The translations under genes were made by a program, and so were the position numbers. The notes under the pieces were generated by a model that was not told the origin of the DNA, did no database searches, and saw nothing but the letters and a program-made list of their open reading frames with translations. A stretch of 64,000 nt of DNA, from NCBI GenBank assembly GCA_903813345.2, contig CAIIXF020000004.1, forward strand, positions 7,399,525 to 7,463,524, written 5' to 3'. Positions 57,501-64,000 of this stretch are shown here, in pieces; within the stretch, counting starts at the first letter, position 1, and each line of letters opens with the position of its first letter. Source of the stretch: Owenia fusiformis. Its lineage: Eukaryota > Annelida > Polychaeta > Sabellida > Oweniidae.

Positions 57501-60500
57501 ACAGAGGTTAGTCAATAAGTCAATTATTACTGTTTTAAACAACCTTCATGCTAATAAGATGTAAATTACCCCAAATTAGCTGCCATGGCTTTTAACAGGA
57601 GTTTCAGTTTTGAGTTTGATATTAACTTATGATGGTATAAATATAATATAAAATTAGATCTAACTCCATTTGGGTGAGATAGATTGAAGGATCATTTTTT
57701 ATTTGAAAAGTGTAGATACATCTTTTGAGAAGCTCTAATTTTATACAAAATGTTTCTGGCAAAAATTACCTGTAAAATAAAATATAATTTATTCTAAAAG
57801 TGCACACTTATGGAAATGATATGATTAATAGATGTTATACTCTATTAATACAAAGAAACTCAGGAAAAGCTTTTCATACATTCATTAAGTACCGTGTTGT
57901 ATTTCCAGAAGTTGAGTCTTTGATATAATAAGGGGTGTATATCAAACACAGAATAATTAAATAATAATAATGGGCCAAAACCAAAATTCAGCCCTACAAT
58001 TACTTCATTCATATTCTCAAAAATCAAAATGTATTTGTTTGTACTTGTTACATCATATAAGGATTACCTTAGAAATAAAAAAAGCATATGTATTTGGTAA
58101 TATGTAAAAACTGATATTTTGTCAAATTTCTTCCACTTTTACAAAAAAAAAATTTTCTAAAGTTCCCATGTCCCACATATATTAATTTGATACTGCATCA
58201 TATGTCCCCTTTATGGTTCTAATTATTACACCAATAATAACAATTTTATCTACCATAACAGCCTCAGAATAATAAACTTTATAAGGTAGACCCTTGATTA
58301 TAGGTGGCGCTTCTGTATATTTGAGGCAAAATGTCCCATCAAATGACCTTCCAGGATCACCTAAAAATTCAAATGCATAGTTTAGGAAGTAGTCTCTAAG
58401 GAAAAAGCAAAAAAATAAATATGAAATTAGGTTTGGCTGAAAAAAAAATTAATTAAGATTATCACCCTGCAACTTTAAAATCACTAGATGGCGCCACTAT
58501 AACCTGCCATAAAAATTGATTTTACCCAAACCTTGAAAAATAACTTATGGATTCCTACACTTCAGGGTATCTACTAAAAGAAAATCAAAAGTTATTTCAT
58601 TCTAAATCCGAGTAAGCTCAGAGAGGCTAGGGACAGGACTAGTAAACAAAGTCAATGCTTCAGCTGGGTTATATTCGAGATCAAATCCCCAGCTCTGTAC
58701 TAAGTATTTCGTTCAGTGCACTCATTTGTCAGTTTAGGCCGTTCCGTTCTTTTCGCATCCCCCTCTCGTCTGCAAAATTTAAAATGGCAGGGAGAAATTG
58801 TCCGGAGCAAAACTTTTCTGTCGAAGCATTTGTCAACTGTAATCTCAATAATTTCAATAATTATCAATGTAGTAATGCGTGAAACCAATAAAATATGCCG
58901 AAATGTCAATAAAAAGGTTAAGTCGGGGTCAGGAGGTAAGTAAACAAATTGGAACAGCCAAACGCTCAACCGGAAGTAGAAATGAAAAAAGTGAAAATAA
59001 ACATCGAAATTGACGTTTTTGCAATTTTCTGGTGAGTTTTCATGTTCGAATCGTAATATAGACCTCAGAGCGGGCTACTCGCTCCCTTCGGTTTGTGCCT
59101 AGACCCTGGGGGTGTATTCGAAACTAGTAGCCCTGCTCTTCGGTCTATATTTCTTAAATACATTTCATTGAAAAACAAGCCTCAATATAGGTGACCTTCA
59201 TGTTTCTGTAGCATGTAGTGACGCCTCAAACGACGACATCTCTCCCATTTTCTATGATAATATATAAAATAGGATTTGCCATCATTAAATAATTCCTCAG
59301 AATAAGCACATTTTCAGATAACGTACACTAAAAGAGAGATTCAGATCTAGCGAGCAGCCTAACAAAAAATCCTTTCAATTTTAGAATATTTCTGGCTTAT
59401 GCCATTCCTATCCATGCCTATTTTCTAAAAATTCCCAAAGTGCACACTTTATTTCAGGAAAACCTCAAATTTTTACAAATAATGTATTATTTTCCTATAG
59501 GAATGGTTACCATTCTTATTATTTGGGAGAGTTTAAACATTTTTCATCCATTTTTGCACTTTGAATCCCTTATAACTTCACCAATTTATAACATATCATG
59601 AATCTTTTGGGAGATTTTGTATTTTATATCGTAAGGAATAGAGTAGTAGGTCAATTGTACACGTTGCTTGTATTTTTGTCACCCCATAGATCTGATTCTG
59701 CCTTTAATTTGAATGATAGGATTGGAACACATATTATTTTATAGGTAGCCTTGAATAAAGCCAGAGTAAACGAAATGAAAACTGCCATCAATGCTTACAT
59801 CGAGGATCTACAAAATATGGGATTTACTGGACTTTGGTCATTTTACTGCAATGGGACACGACCAGATGCTCAATGTGATATATTGGATATGATAATAATA
59901 ACGGTTGGATGTAGGGTTCACGGTTGTAGATGGTCTAACTGGCCCGATCGCCGAGATCAATATGTCCGTGAAGCTCAAGCTATTCTCCCTAGAATAACAG
60001 CAGGTACGCTTCAAGATCCGGAATATCTTGAATATCTAGTATCTAACTGCGCCCGGATAAGCAGATGCCATATCCTCGATTAAGAACACGCAATCTGATT
60101 CGCTGTCGCATCACTGAGACAGCCAGCCAAATCATTTCTTACATACTGTACCTTCCTGCTCAACCCGGGGCTCAGCTGCGCTTTTATGTTACTGCAATTC
60201 GAACCAAATTCTTTCAAAGCTTTCAAAATTCTTTCAAAAATCATTCAAATTATGCATGATCGGGAACATATTAGGTTATTTGGGATGATATATGTATTAA
60301 TTCTTGCTTGCAATTGCAAATAACTATCAGTAGAAATTACATGCGCATGAAATCGATGCGCAGTCAAGTTGTGCGCACATATCTACATGATTGTATTTTG
60401 CTTCATTACTTGCTGACCCTTCTAATACTTGTCGACTCTATCCCTTTTAATTCATTTAAATAAGTTCTCATTTCTTAATTTGAGCGATACTCATTGTTTT

Positions 60501-61859
60501 CTCCTTGGATATACATTCCGTAAAAATGGATGTTTTTCGATGGGCTTACATTTTGCCACGTGTCAAATCCATGTGTTATCTATACGTACATGTATCTCAT
60601 TCTAGAGGAGGCAAGGAAGGGTCGCAATGATGCTGGTGTTGCTACCTTGGGACGTCGTGTGCGATCTATTCTGTTGAAGATGAATACAAGATCTCCGTAT
60701 GACACCAAAACGCTCATGCGAACTACACAAGTCTGTTACTGTCCCCGCGGATCCAGATGCCGCTGTGGAGTCAATGCACCTGGTGCAACTGTTAAAGCAC
60801 CCAGACCATTTTTCACGTAAGTATATGAAATCGCATGTTTTTTTTAAAATACAGAATTATCAAATACATAAATGGGAAAATTAAAATGTTTAACCATATT
60901 AAGCTAGTACAATGGAGGTCTGAAAATTGTGATTAATACACATGAAGCGGAAAAGGACAAATTAGTTACCGTTGTAAAACTAAGGTCCCCACATTTTCGT
61001 ATCCACTTGTACTAAGTTTGAATTTTGGGCGAAAATTGCAAAAACGTCCGTTTCCATAGCAAACATTTAAAATATGTAATATATATTTATTAAAAATAAA
61101 CTTTATATACAAGACCATGCTTTCCAGGAAATAATCTGAGAAAAAGGTGACATTTTCAATTGTCTATGCACTGGTCTATGCTCGATTATGCTAAAATGTC
61201 GGAACGTTGAAAGTAAAAATCCCACGATATTTTTAACACAAACGTGTATCAGTATCATATGTTTAAGAAAGTGTACATATTTGCGAACACATAGTTCAGA
61301 AGACAACAGAATCGTCGATTTGATTCCTCACTTAAGTTACAGAAACGGTATTTCGAAAAGATCTGCACTTTTAATTCAAACCGTTTATGTAACTTAAGTG
61401 AGGAAATAAATCGACGATTCTGTTGTCTTCTGAGCTAGTTTTTCGCAAACATGTACATTTTCTAAAACATATGATACTGATACACGTTTGTGAGAAAAAA
61501 CGTCGGGGGATTCTGCCTACAACGCTTGAAATGAGGAAAAAAGAAAAATCGTACCTTCGATGTTCCGACATTTTGTTACCGAAACGAACCGGTTCGGTAA
61601 CCAGCGTAATCGAGTGGATCACCAGTGTTATGGATATTTATGTAGAACAAAAAATTGAATTGGTACAAACATTGAAAGCACTCTTCAACTTTCAGTGTAC
61701 TGTGACTAAGAATGTATTTAGGTTTATAAACATGATACGGTCGAATACAAACTTTTGAATTTTATCGATCTTATAAAAACTGAGTATCGTTCCAGATTAT
61801 TTTGATTTACTCAACAATTTTTTGTTTTTTACCTTTTCAGCAATTGGCCAGCAAGATAA
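42558..61859 (+). CDS. Secreted MACPF-domain protein, gene 2 (paralogue of gene 1), 10 exons
   Basis: Exons: 42558-42733, 43094-43214, 43382-43501, 44907-45059, 48126-48252, 48817-48994, 50617-50773, 59745-60003, 60606-60816, 61841-61859. They total 1,521 nt (506 residues plus stop). All borders are GT/AG and all phases equal those of gene 1; most exon lengths are identical. It has a signal peptide (MALGIAVLFLTAVAHSALG), the MACPF signature YGTHYYEQGNFGG in exon 5, and a Cys-rich C-terminal region in exons 8-9. The role as a secreted pore-former-type protein is inferred from the family. The two genes are a tandem same-strand pair about 20 kb apart. The introns carry a mariner, hairpins and a 7.2 kb element (intron 7 is about 9 kb). 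Two exon starts are tandemly duplicated. Confidence 0.85.
43563..43925. repeat. Dispersed repeat in intron 3, empty-site copy
   Basis: The start (about 43576-43735) is an imperfect palindrome around TAGACC...GGTCTA. The rest matches both flanks of the 7.2 kb element: 43862-43925 equals the joined flanks at about 51389-51426 and 58642-58660. It therefore shows the target before insertion. The segment 59041-59155 is another copy of the palindromic part. Confidence 0.65.
44254..44986 (+). repeat. Eight tandem copies of the exon 4 acceptor edge (93-bp unit)
   Basis: Exon-like starts fall at 44263, 44356, 44449, 44542, 44628, 44721, 44814 and 44907 (steps 93, 93, 93, 86, 93, 93, 93). Each unit holds a TTTCTAG acceptor and about 75 bp of the exon 4 start (TGLDIMDGAFGFSSSYS). 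Only the last copy continues into the full exon. In every 93-bp unit the TAG of the next acceptor is an in-frame stop, and in the 86-bp unit the shifted frame also stops soon. So only the last acceptor gives a full protein. Confidence 0.92.
44907..45059 (+). CDS. MACPF gene 2, exon 4 (the complete copy)
   Basis: 51 codons in phase 0 on both sides, the same length as gene 1 exon 4 (17852-18004). Ends FVEDVTSFVSGFRADYK...ELK before a GTAACG donor. The shared FVEDVTSFVS block fixes the homology. Confidence 0.85.
46035..47100. repeat. Cluster of palindromic hairpins in intron 4
   Basis: 46050-46185 is a near-perfect hairpin (GGAGGTTTTGGATACAGGGA inverted at the far end, loop around GGTCCCTTCGGTCC). 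46585-46925 is a looser palindrome of ATATGATATC/TCGAATATCAC words, bounded by ATCCCATGGTT and its complement. 46928-47085 resembles the first hairpin in diverged form. They look like nested copies of one foldback family. Confidence 0.75.
48018..48110 (+). repeat. Decayed duplicate of the exon 5 acceptor edge
   Basis: Bases 48018-48105 match 48104-48195, offset 86 bp. They cover the end of intron 4 and about the first 60 bp of exon 5 (CATCGACAGATTCC). In the upstream copy the acceptor AG is changed to AA and the frame is broken, so it should not be spliced. Confidence 0.8.
49035..49262. repeat. Dispersed repeat in intron 6
   Basis: Shares GACGAAGCTCTCTTTTAAGA and AATGCAAAGGGTAA with 25652-25712, and a CTAGAGGG end with 25744-25752. 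The mariner at 49271 sits just past its end. Confidence 0.55.
49271..50312. mobile_element. Decayed mariner-like element with ~240-bp inverted arms
   Basis: Both ends sit at TA and read TACGAGGCCCGATMAGAAAG inward. The inverted arms reach to about 49500 and from about 50080. The middle keeps transposase remains on the plus strand: PDLAPRD near 49811 and, in another frame, CIDFGGD followed by a stop and FEG near 49976-50010. These match the D,D34D third-Asp region and the C-terminal GGDYFEG of mariner transposases. Frameshifts and stops make it inactive. Confidence 0.75.
51050..51190. mobile_element. Third copy of the GTTTTTCACAACC MITE
   Basis: Shares CACAACCTAAACGTGAACGG, GCGATGCATTTGTATGGG and GGTTGGCGTTTC with 35045-35165. 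The terminal repeats are less well kept. Confidence 0.6.
52020..53319. other. Left interior of the 7.2-kb element, no recognised gene
   Basis: AT-rich with no long ORF. About 52935-53310 contains a loose inverted pair (AGAATTCAATTTATAGAG... and CTATGGAGGATTGCATCAAA). Confidence 0.35.
53320..53766. mobile_element. ~445-bp MITE with TGTCAAATAAGTCCCG ends
   Basis: Inverted arms of roughly 90 bp (TGTCAAATAAGTCCCG, CTACAGCCAA.ACC, CCAAAGTTACG) lie at both ends. It sits right after the stop codon side of the minus-strand ORF at 53787. A 9-base G run lies inside the right arm. Confidence 0.7.
53787..54335 (-). CDS. Element-encoded Cys/His protein, C-terminal part (frameshifted from 54259-54906)
   Basis: The useful frame starts near 54270 (TYEKSRISEEKKATEFLVQ); the first residues here are out-of-frame sequence from the upstream ORF. 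It holds YTSTCHLTDVKG and EADLLYHNYCYKQYSHKY, a second H-x-x-C-Y block like that in the N-terminal part. The rest is helical (VFNDVINEIQQDL) with no domain I recognise. Joined to 54259-54906 it would be one protein but for a +/-1 change at the T run 54271-54277. Confidence 0.55.
   Translation of the reverse strand: MKLLMYLNTRMFVYIVIRSQKNKTYEKSRISEEKKATEFLVQTQHLQDEVYTSTCHLTDVKGVIEADLLYHNYCYKQYSHKYQKSTDSNSLHDKSNMYDVFNDVINEIQQDLNTGKAFSVSEICKEIGDRLRRSPVQGQLVTKYLRKRFGEDVTFIKHSKRQSQDFLLASKIDAVKLVINHL
54259..54906 (-). CDS. Element-encoded Cys/His protein with internal repeats, N-terminal part
   Basis: Starts MASINFERGKCIICQDDF. The CIIC pair followed by LYHMNNACYRVYTQ gives a C-x2-C...H-x4-C-Y arrangement that I have seen in many uncharacterised invertebrate proteins, often repetitive and element-linked; no function is known to me. 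The middle is three tandem copies of about 37-40 residues rich in Glu and Thr (TIEGMVGNTPHSSTAQPKQM is the core). The frame ends just after CIYCNQVTKK at a T run, where a frameshift separates it from 53787-54335. It lies on the opposite strand to MACPF gene 2, within the 7.2 kb element. Confidence 0.55.
   Translation of the reverse strand: MASINFERGKCIICQDDFKDSNSNVVKPTVGQARGVATLLRISKMKDDEVYQRMKVAKLENAPILYHMNNACYRVYTQKRHTEETIEGMVGNTPHSSTAQPKQMKCSLPQRNEETETDTEKTIEGMVGNTPHSSTEQPKQMKCFLPQRNEETEETETDTEETIEGMVGNTPHSSTAQPKQMKCSLPQRPSVEAVDVPKYQNVCIYCNQVTKKQNI
55016..57189. mobile_element. Nested 2.17-kb element with CACTGCTACCCACC ends and 5-bp duplication
   Basis: The ends CACTGCTACCCACCTAATTA are inverted, with near-identical arms of about 260 bp (to about 55275 and from about 56932). 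ATGTA flanks both sides (55011-55015 and 57190-57194). No transposase. It sits about 100 bp upstream of the start codon of the minus-strand ORF at 54906. It carries a copy of the 160-bp repeat (56660-56822). Confidence 0.8.
56660..56822. repeat. Second copy of the ~160-bp dispersed repeat
   Basis: Reverse-orientation match of 16577-16740, including CTATCAATTTATGGTCCTAC and GGGGACCATAATCC. Confidence 0.65.
57195..58054. other. Right interior of the 7.2-kb element
   Basis: AT-rich, with no ORF or repeat that I recognise. Confidence 0.35.
58645..59740. other. Intron 7 remainder, right of the 7.2-kb element
   Basis: Holds the right flank of the interrupted repeat and, at 59041-59155, a copy of the TAGACC...GGTCTA palindrome also found at about 43576-43735. 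ORFs at 58655-58969 overlap each other on both strands and look incidental. Confidence 0.4.
59745..60003 (+). CDS. MACPF gene 2, exon 8
   Basis: 259 nt, the same length and phase as gene 1 exon 8 (21043-21301). Shares LNKA...NEMK.AINAYI.DLQ and W.RRDQY..EAQA..P. with it and contains the Cys-rich CR.HGCRW segment. The reading frame runs on past the GTACGC donor for 80 nt before a stop, but the gene 1 comparison supports splicing at 60003. Confidence 0.85.
61188..61580. repeat. Foldback repeat in intron 9
   Basis: 61188-61362 and about 61370-61575 are inverted copies (AGAATCGTCGATTTGATTCC, CACTTAAGTTAC, ATGTCGGAAC), meeting at a very short loop. One arm has about 30 bp of extra sequence near 61515-61545. 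ORFs here run through both arms and are incidental. Confidence 0.75.
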
Positions 61860-61929
61860 AAAAAAAACAGACCATAAAACACAGTAATAAGCAAACAGTG
61901 CTACGGTATATTTGTTCCTTGGTTACTAA

Positions 61930-61935
61930 AATAAA
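61930..61935 (+). terminator. Polyadenylation signal of MACPF gene 2
   Basis: AATAAA about 70 bp past the stop codon, the same spacing as in gene 1. Confidence 0.6.
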
Positions 61936-61939
61936 GTTG

Positions 61940-63310
61940 AATTAAGCATTAAATTGATTTTGTTTTCACACTCTTCTTGTACATATTTTGTGTATGAACA
62001 TAATTTTCGTATGTGATGTCGAAGGGTTTAGAAATGAAAAGGGGTTTCCATAGGTGACCATCAAATTGCAATTAATGAGTTGATATACATATCCCACACA
62101 CTAATTAGTCACAAACTTTAAATCATCATGAAATTTCATCTGGACAAACTAGAAGCAATTTCCAGCACTTGATTTGCTTGAATTTCAATTTTCAAATTTT
62201 CATAGTCGTTTAAGATGAAGCACCTATTTTACATTTTTCACATTTTATGCTATATTTATGTATATTTGGCTTCCTGTAAAGTTTTTGAGGAGTACATGTA
62301 TAAAAATTGAAACATTTTGAATAAATGTTAACATACATAACTTTTTAAGTAGTTGTCCAATACGTACTGTTGTTTAATGACTGGTAGATAGCATTATGAA
62401 GATAGTGGTTCATATACGCTTCACGGGCCATTGGAATACATGGCGGATATTTGGCTCGGTATCTCCCGTTTTTCATCCCCCTTGCCACTTCACTTCTTAC
62501 AATGCATGTAAATCTTTACAAGTACATGTAGTTCTCTTTTGTATAATGATTTATAGGCATCGATATTTCTCTTTACCAAAAGTGTTGTGTTTACACGCTA
62601 CAATTGTGTGGCCATATTCATCACAAGGCCTGCCAGGGGGATGCCACCGTGACTTATCTGGCTTTTACCTAGGGGGGACGTTGATATTTGTGTGGAATAG
62701 ATTATGTTGCTCGAAGAGGGCCATGAATCCATGCAAGCAGCACTACAATATCCCTGAAGTCCGGGTAAAATAAAAGGAAAATTATTTTAATGAAGTGATA
62801 TTCTCTCCAAAGGACCATCTACTTATTCCTTGTGAGCTATTCAATAATAGCAAAAGGTATCACGGTGGTATCCCCATGGCAGCCTCTGAGATCAATATGG
62901 CCACGCAACTGTAGGCCTGCAATCTGTTGAGGACGAATGTTTACTTGCTCTCAATGACGTGTTGGGTGAAATTATAAACAACACTGGTATACGCACGTAC
63001 TACCTGTTGTCGACGCAAAATCACCGACCGCCAAGCCTTTTCATCATAATCAAAAGTCATTGTCCCTACCAGAGACATATATGTCTTTGTCCCTTCCAAA
63101 AAAACTCTAGAAACATAGCACTTTGACCAAAGTACAGCAATGCATCATTATTGATGTTTACACAAATGAACTGCGAAGCTTACTATTATACATGTAATTG
63201 ATAATGTGTTGAAACATTGGTCAGAACACCAGGTAGCGCCCGGTGCATTGTTTTCAACAACTGAATGTGGGTTAAATTTTCGACGATTTCCATTAATTCT
63301 CACTTATTAC
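61940..63310. other. Downstream intergenic sequence
   Basis: No gene recognised. A 125-codon ORF at 62396-62773 has no similarity I know and is not called. Confidence 0.35.
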
Positions 63311-63313
63311 ATA

Positions 63314-64000
63314 TACAGGGCGTTCAGTAAGTAAAGCTAATTTTGCTCTCAAACTTTTATTTTTTGTCATTTATCTTTCAAATTTTCAGTGAAGAAGCAT
63401 TTGACATTTTTCTAACTACCCTGAAAAATTAAATAAGATATGATGAATAATAGCAAAACAATGGTTGTCATAGTAACGTGAATACGGGTTCTGCGGAGCA
63501 ATTTCTTACTTTAATAAAAATGTTATTATGCAATGAAATTGATTAGGATTAATGCTGCATATGTCTTTGTTTGCTATGGCTGAAAGTCACGACAAACATA
63601 ACAACAACATGCACAAATATGATACCATGGCAACAGTAGTCTATGACATCACAGACAGATGATACAACAGATGGAATGATCCAGAATGATCCATCAGACA
63701 CTGCTCAGGTGCTGCGGCGCAATCTTGTGAACGCGATTCACAAGAAGAGGCCCCATAGGACTCTCAACTCCTACATATTCCATCAAGATAATGCGCCATC
63801 GCATAGGTCGCAAATGGTGCAGGATACTATCCAAAAAACGCTGATGGAGGTTCAAGGCCAGTCAGCGTATTCTCCTGACAAGGCACCGTGCGATTTTGGG
63901 GTATTTTCATGTTTGAAAAATGATCTGCGTGGTAAGATCCACGCAAATATCCATGAGCTTCAGAATGCCGTTCAACATTCGCTGACAAAGAACTTTCCAG
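63314..64000 (+). mobile_element. Mariner-like element, internally deleted, cut by window end
   Basis: Left terminus TACAGGGCGTTCAGTAAGT at a TA (63314). About 370 bp later an open mariner transposase C-terminal half begins and runs to the window end. The N-terminal DNA-binding half is absent, so the copy is deleted or decayed. Confidence 0.7.
63688..64000 (+). pseudogene. Mariner transposase C-terminal half (partial)
   Basis: The frame is open to the window edge and upstream to at least 63658. FHQDNAPSH holds the second catalytic Asp, and YSPDKAPCDF the third-Asp region of the D,D34D family (cut-and-paste at TA). No start codon with an N-terminal domain lies between it and the terminal repeat, so it is treated as a remnant. 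Confidence 0.75.

Larger units (their letters stand above)
51427..58641. mobile_element. 7.2-kb DNA element with ~590-bp terminal inverted repeats
   Basis: The ends TGATCCTGTCCCTAGCC and its near-complement at 58641 open inverted arms running to about 52015 and from about 58055, nearly identical throughout. GTA flanks both ends (51424-51426 and 58642-58644). The paralogous repeat at 43862-43925 shows the uninterrupted site, which confirms the borders. It carries minus-strand ORFs (53787-54906), a nested 2.17 kb element and a 445-bp MITE. I did not recognise its superfamily. It lies in intron 7 of MACPF gene 2. Confidence 0.8.

Noticed and set aside
58655-58969. Three overlapping ORFs of 75-89 codons on both strands
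   Set aside because: Mutual shadows in the flank of a transposon insertion; no family match.
62396-62773. 125-codon ORF downstream of MACPF gene 2
   Set aside because: No recognised motif, codon use unlike the MACPF exons, no splice or poly(A) context.

Overview
This is a window of animal nuclear DNA, AT-rich, intron-rich and full of transposable elements. It is most likely from a lophotrochozoan, probably a mollusc. Three things suggest this: two tandem secreted MACPF genes of the kind known from molluscs (perivitellin-2 67 kDa-like), a cGAS/Mab-21-like nucleotidyltransferase, and frequent TACATGTA-type words. The phylum is inference; nothing here names a species.

Layout. 1-930: a nested inverted-repeat (foldback) element. 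931-14212: an array of tRNA-Asp(GTC) genes, all on the minus strand, alternating with roughly 340-530 bp near-palindromes whose outer ends copy the first bases of the tRNA gene. Six gene bodies are intact, three are altered, and decayed or split copies lie at the right edge. The array is interrupted by a 5.1 kb CACTA-type element (2721-7815, itself holding two nested elements) and by a 1.26 kb element with CACGGTG termini and a 5-bp target duplication (8633-9892).

15926-22400: MACPF gene 1, 10 exons, plus strand. 24946-32249: minus-strand pieces of a cGAS/Mab-21-like gene, split inside its catalytic exon by an L1/Tx1-like retrotransposon (28539-31856) with a 15-bp target duplication. 32402-36803: inverted repeats and MITEs. 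37867-39871: a 5'-truncated CR1/Jockey-like LINE on the minus strand. 42558-61859: MACPF gene 2, with the same 10-exon structure as gene 1 but introns swollen by a mariner, hairpin elements and a 7.2 kb inverted-repeat element carrying its own minus-strand ORFs. 63314-64000: the start of another mariner relic, cut by the window edge.

The strongest unusual signals are two. First, the tRNA-Asp/palindrome array. Second, three independent tandem duplications of exon edges (86-93 bp units that each carry a splice site or its remnant) in the two paralogous MACPF genes: 8 copies of the exon 4 acceptor edge and 2 copies of the exon 5 acceptor edge in gene 2, and 5 copies of the exon 6 donor edge in gene 1. 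In the first and last, using a non-standard copy brings in an in-frame stop.
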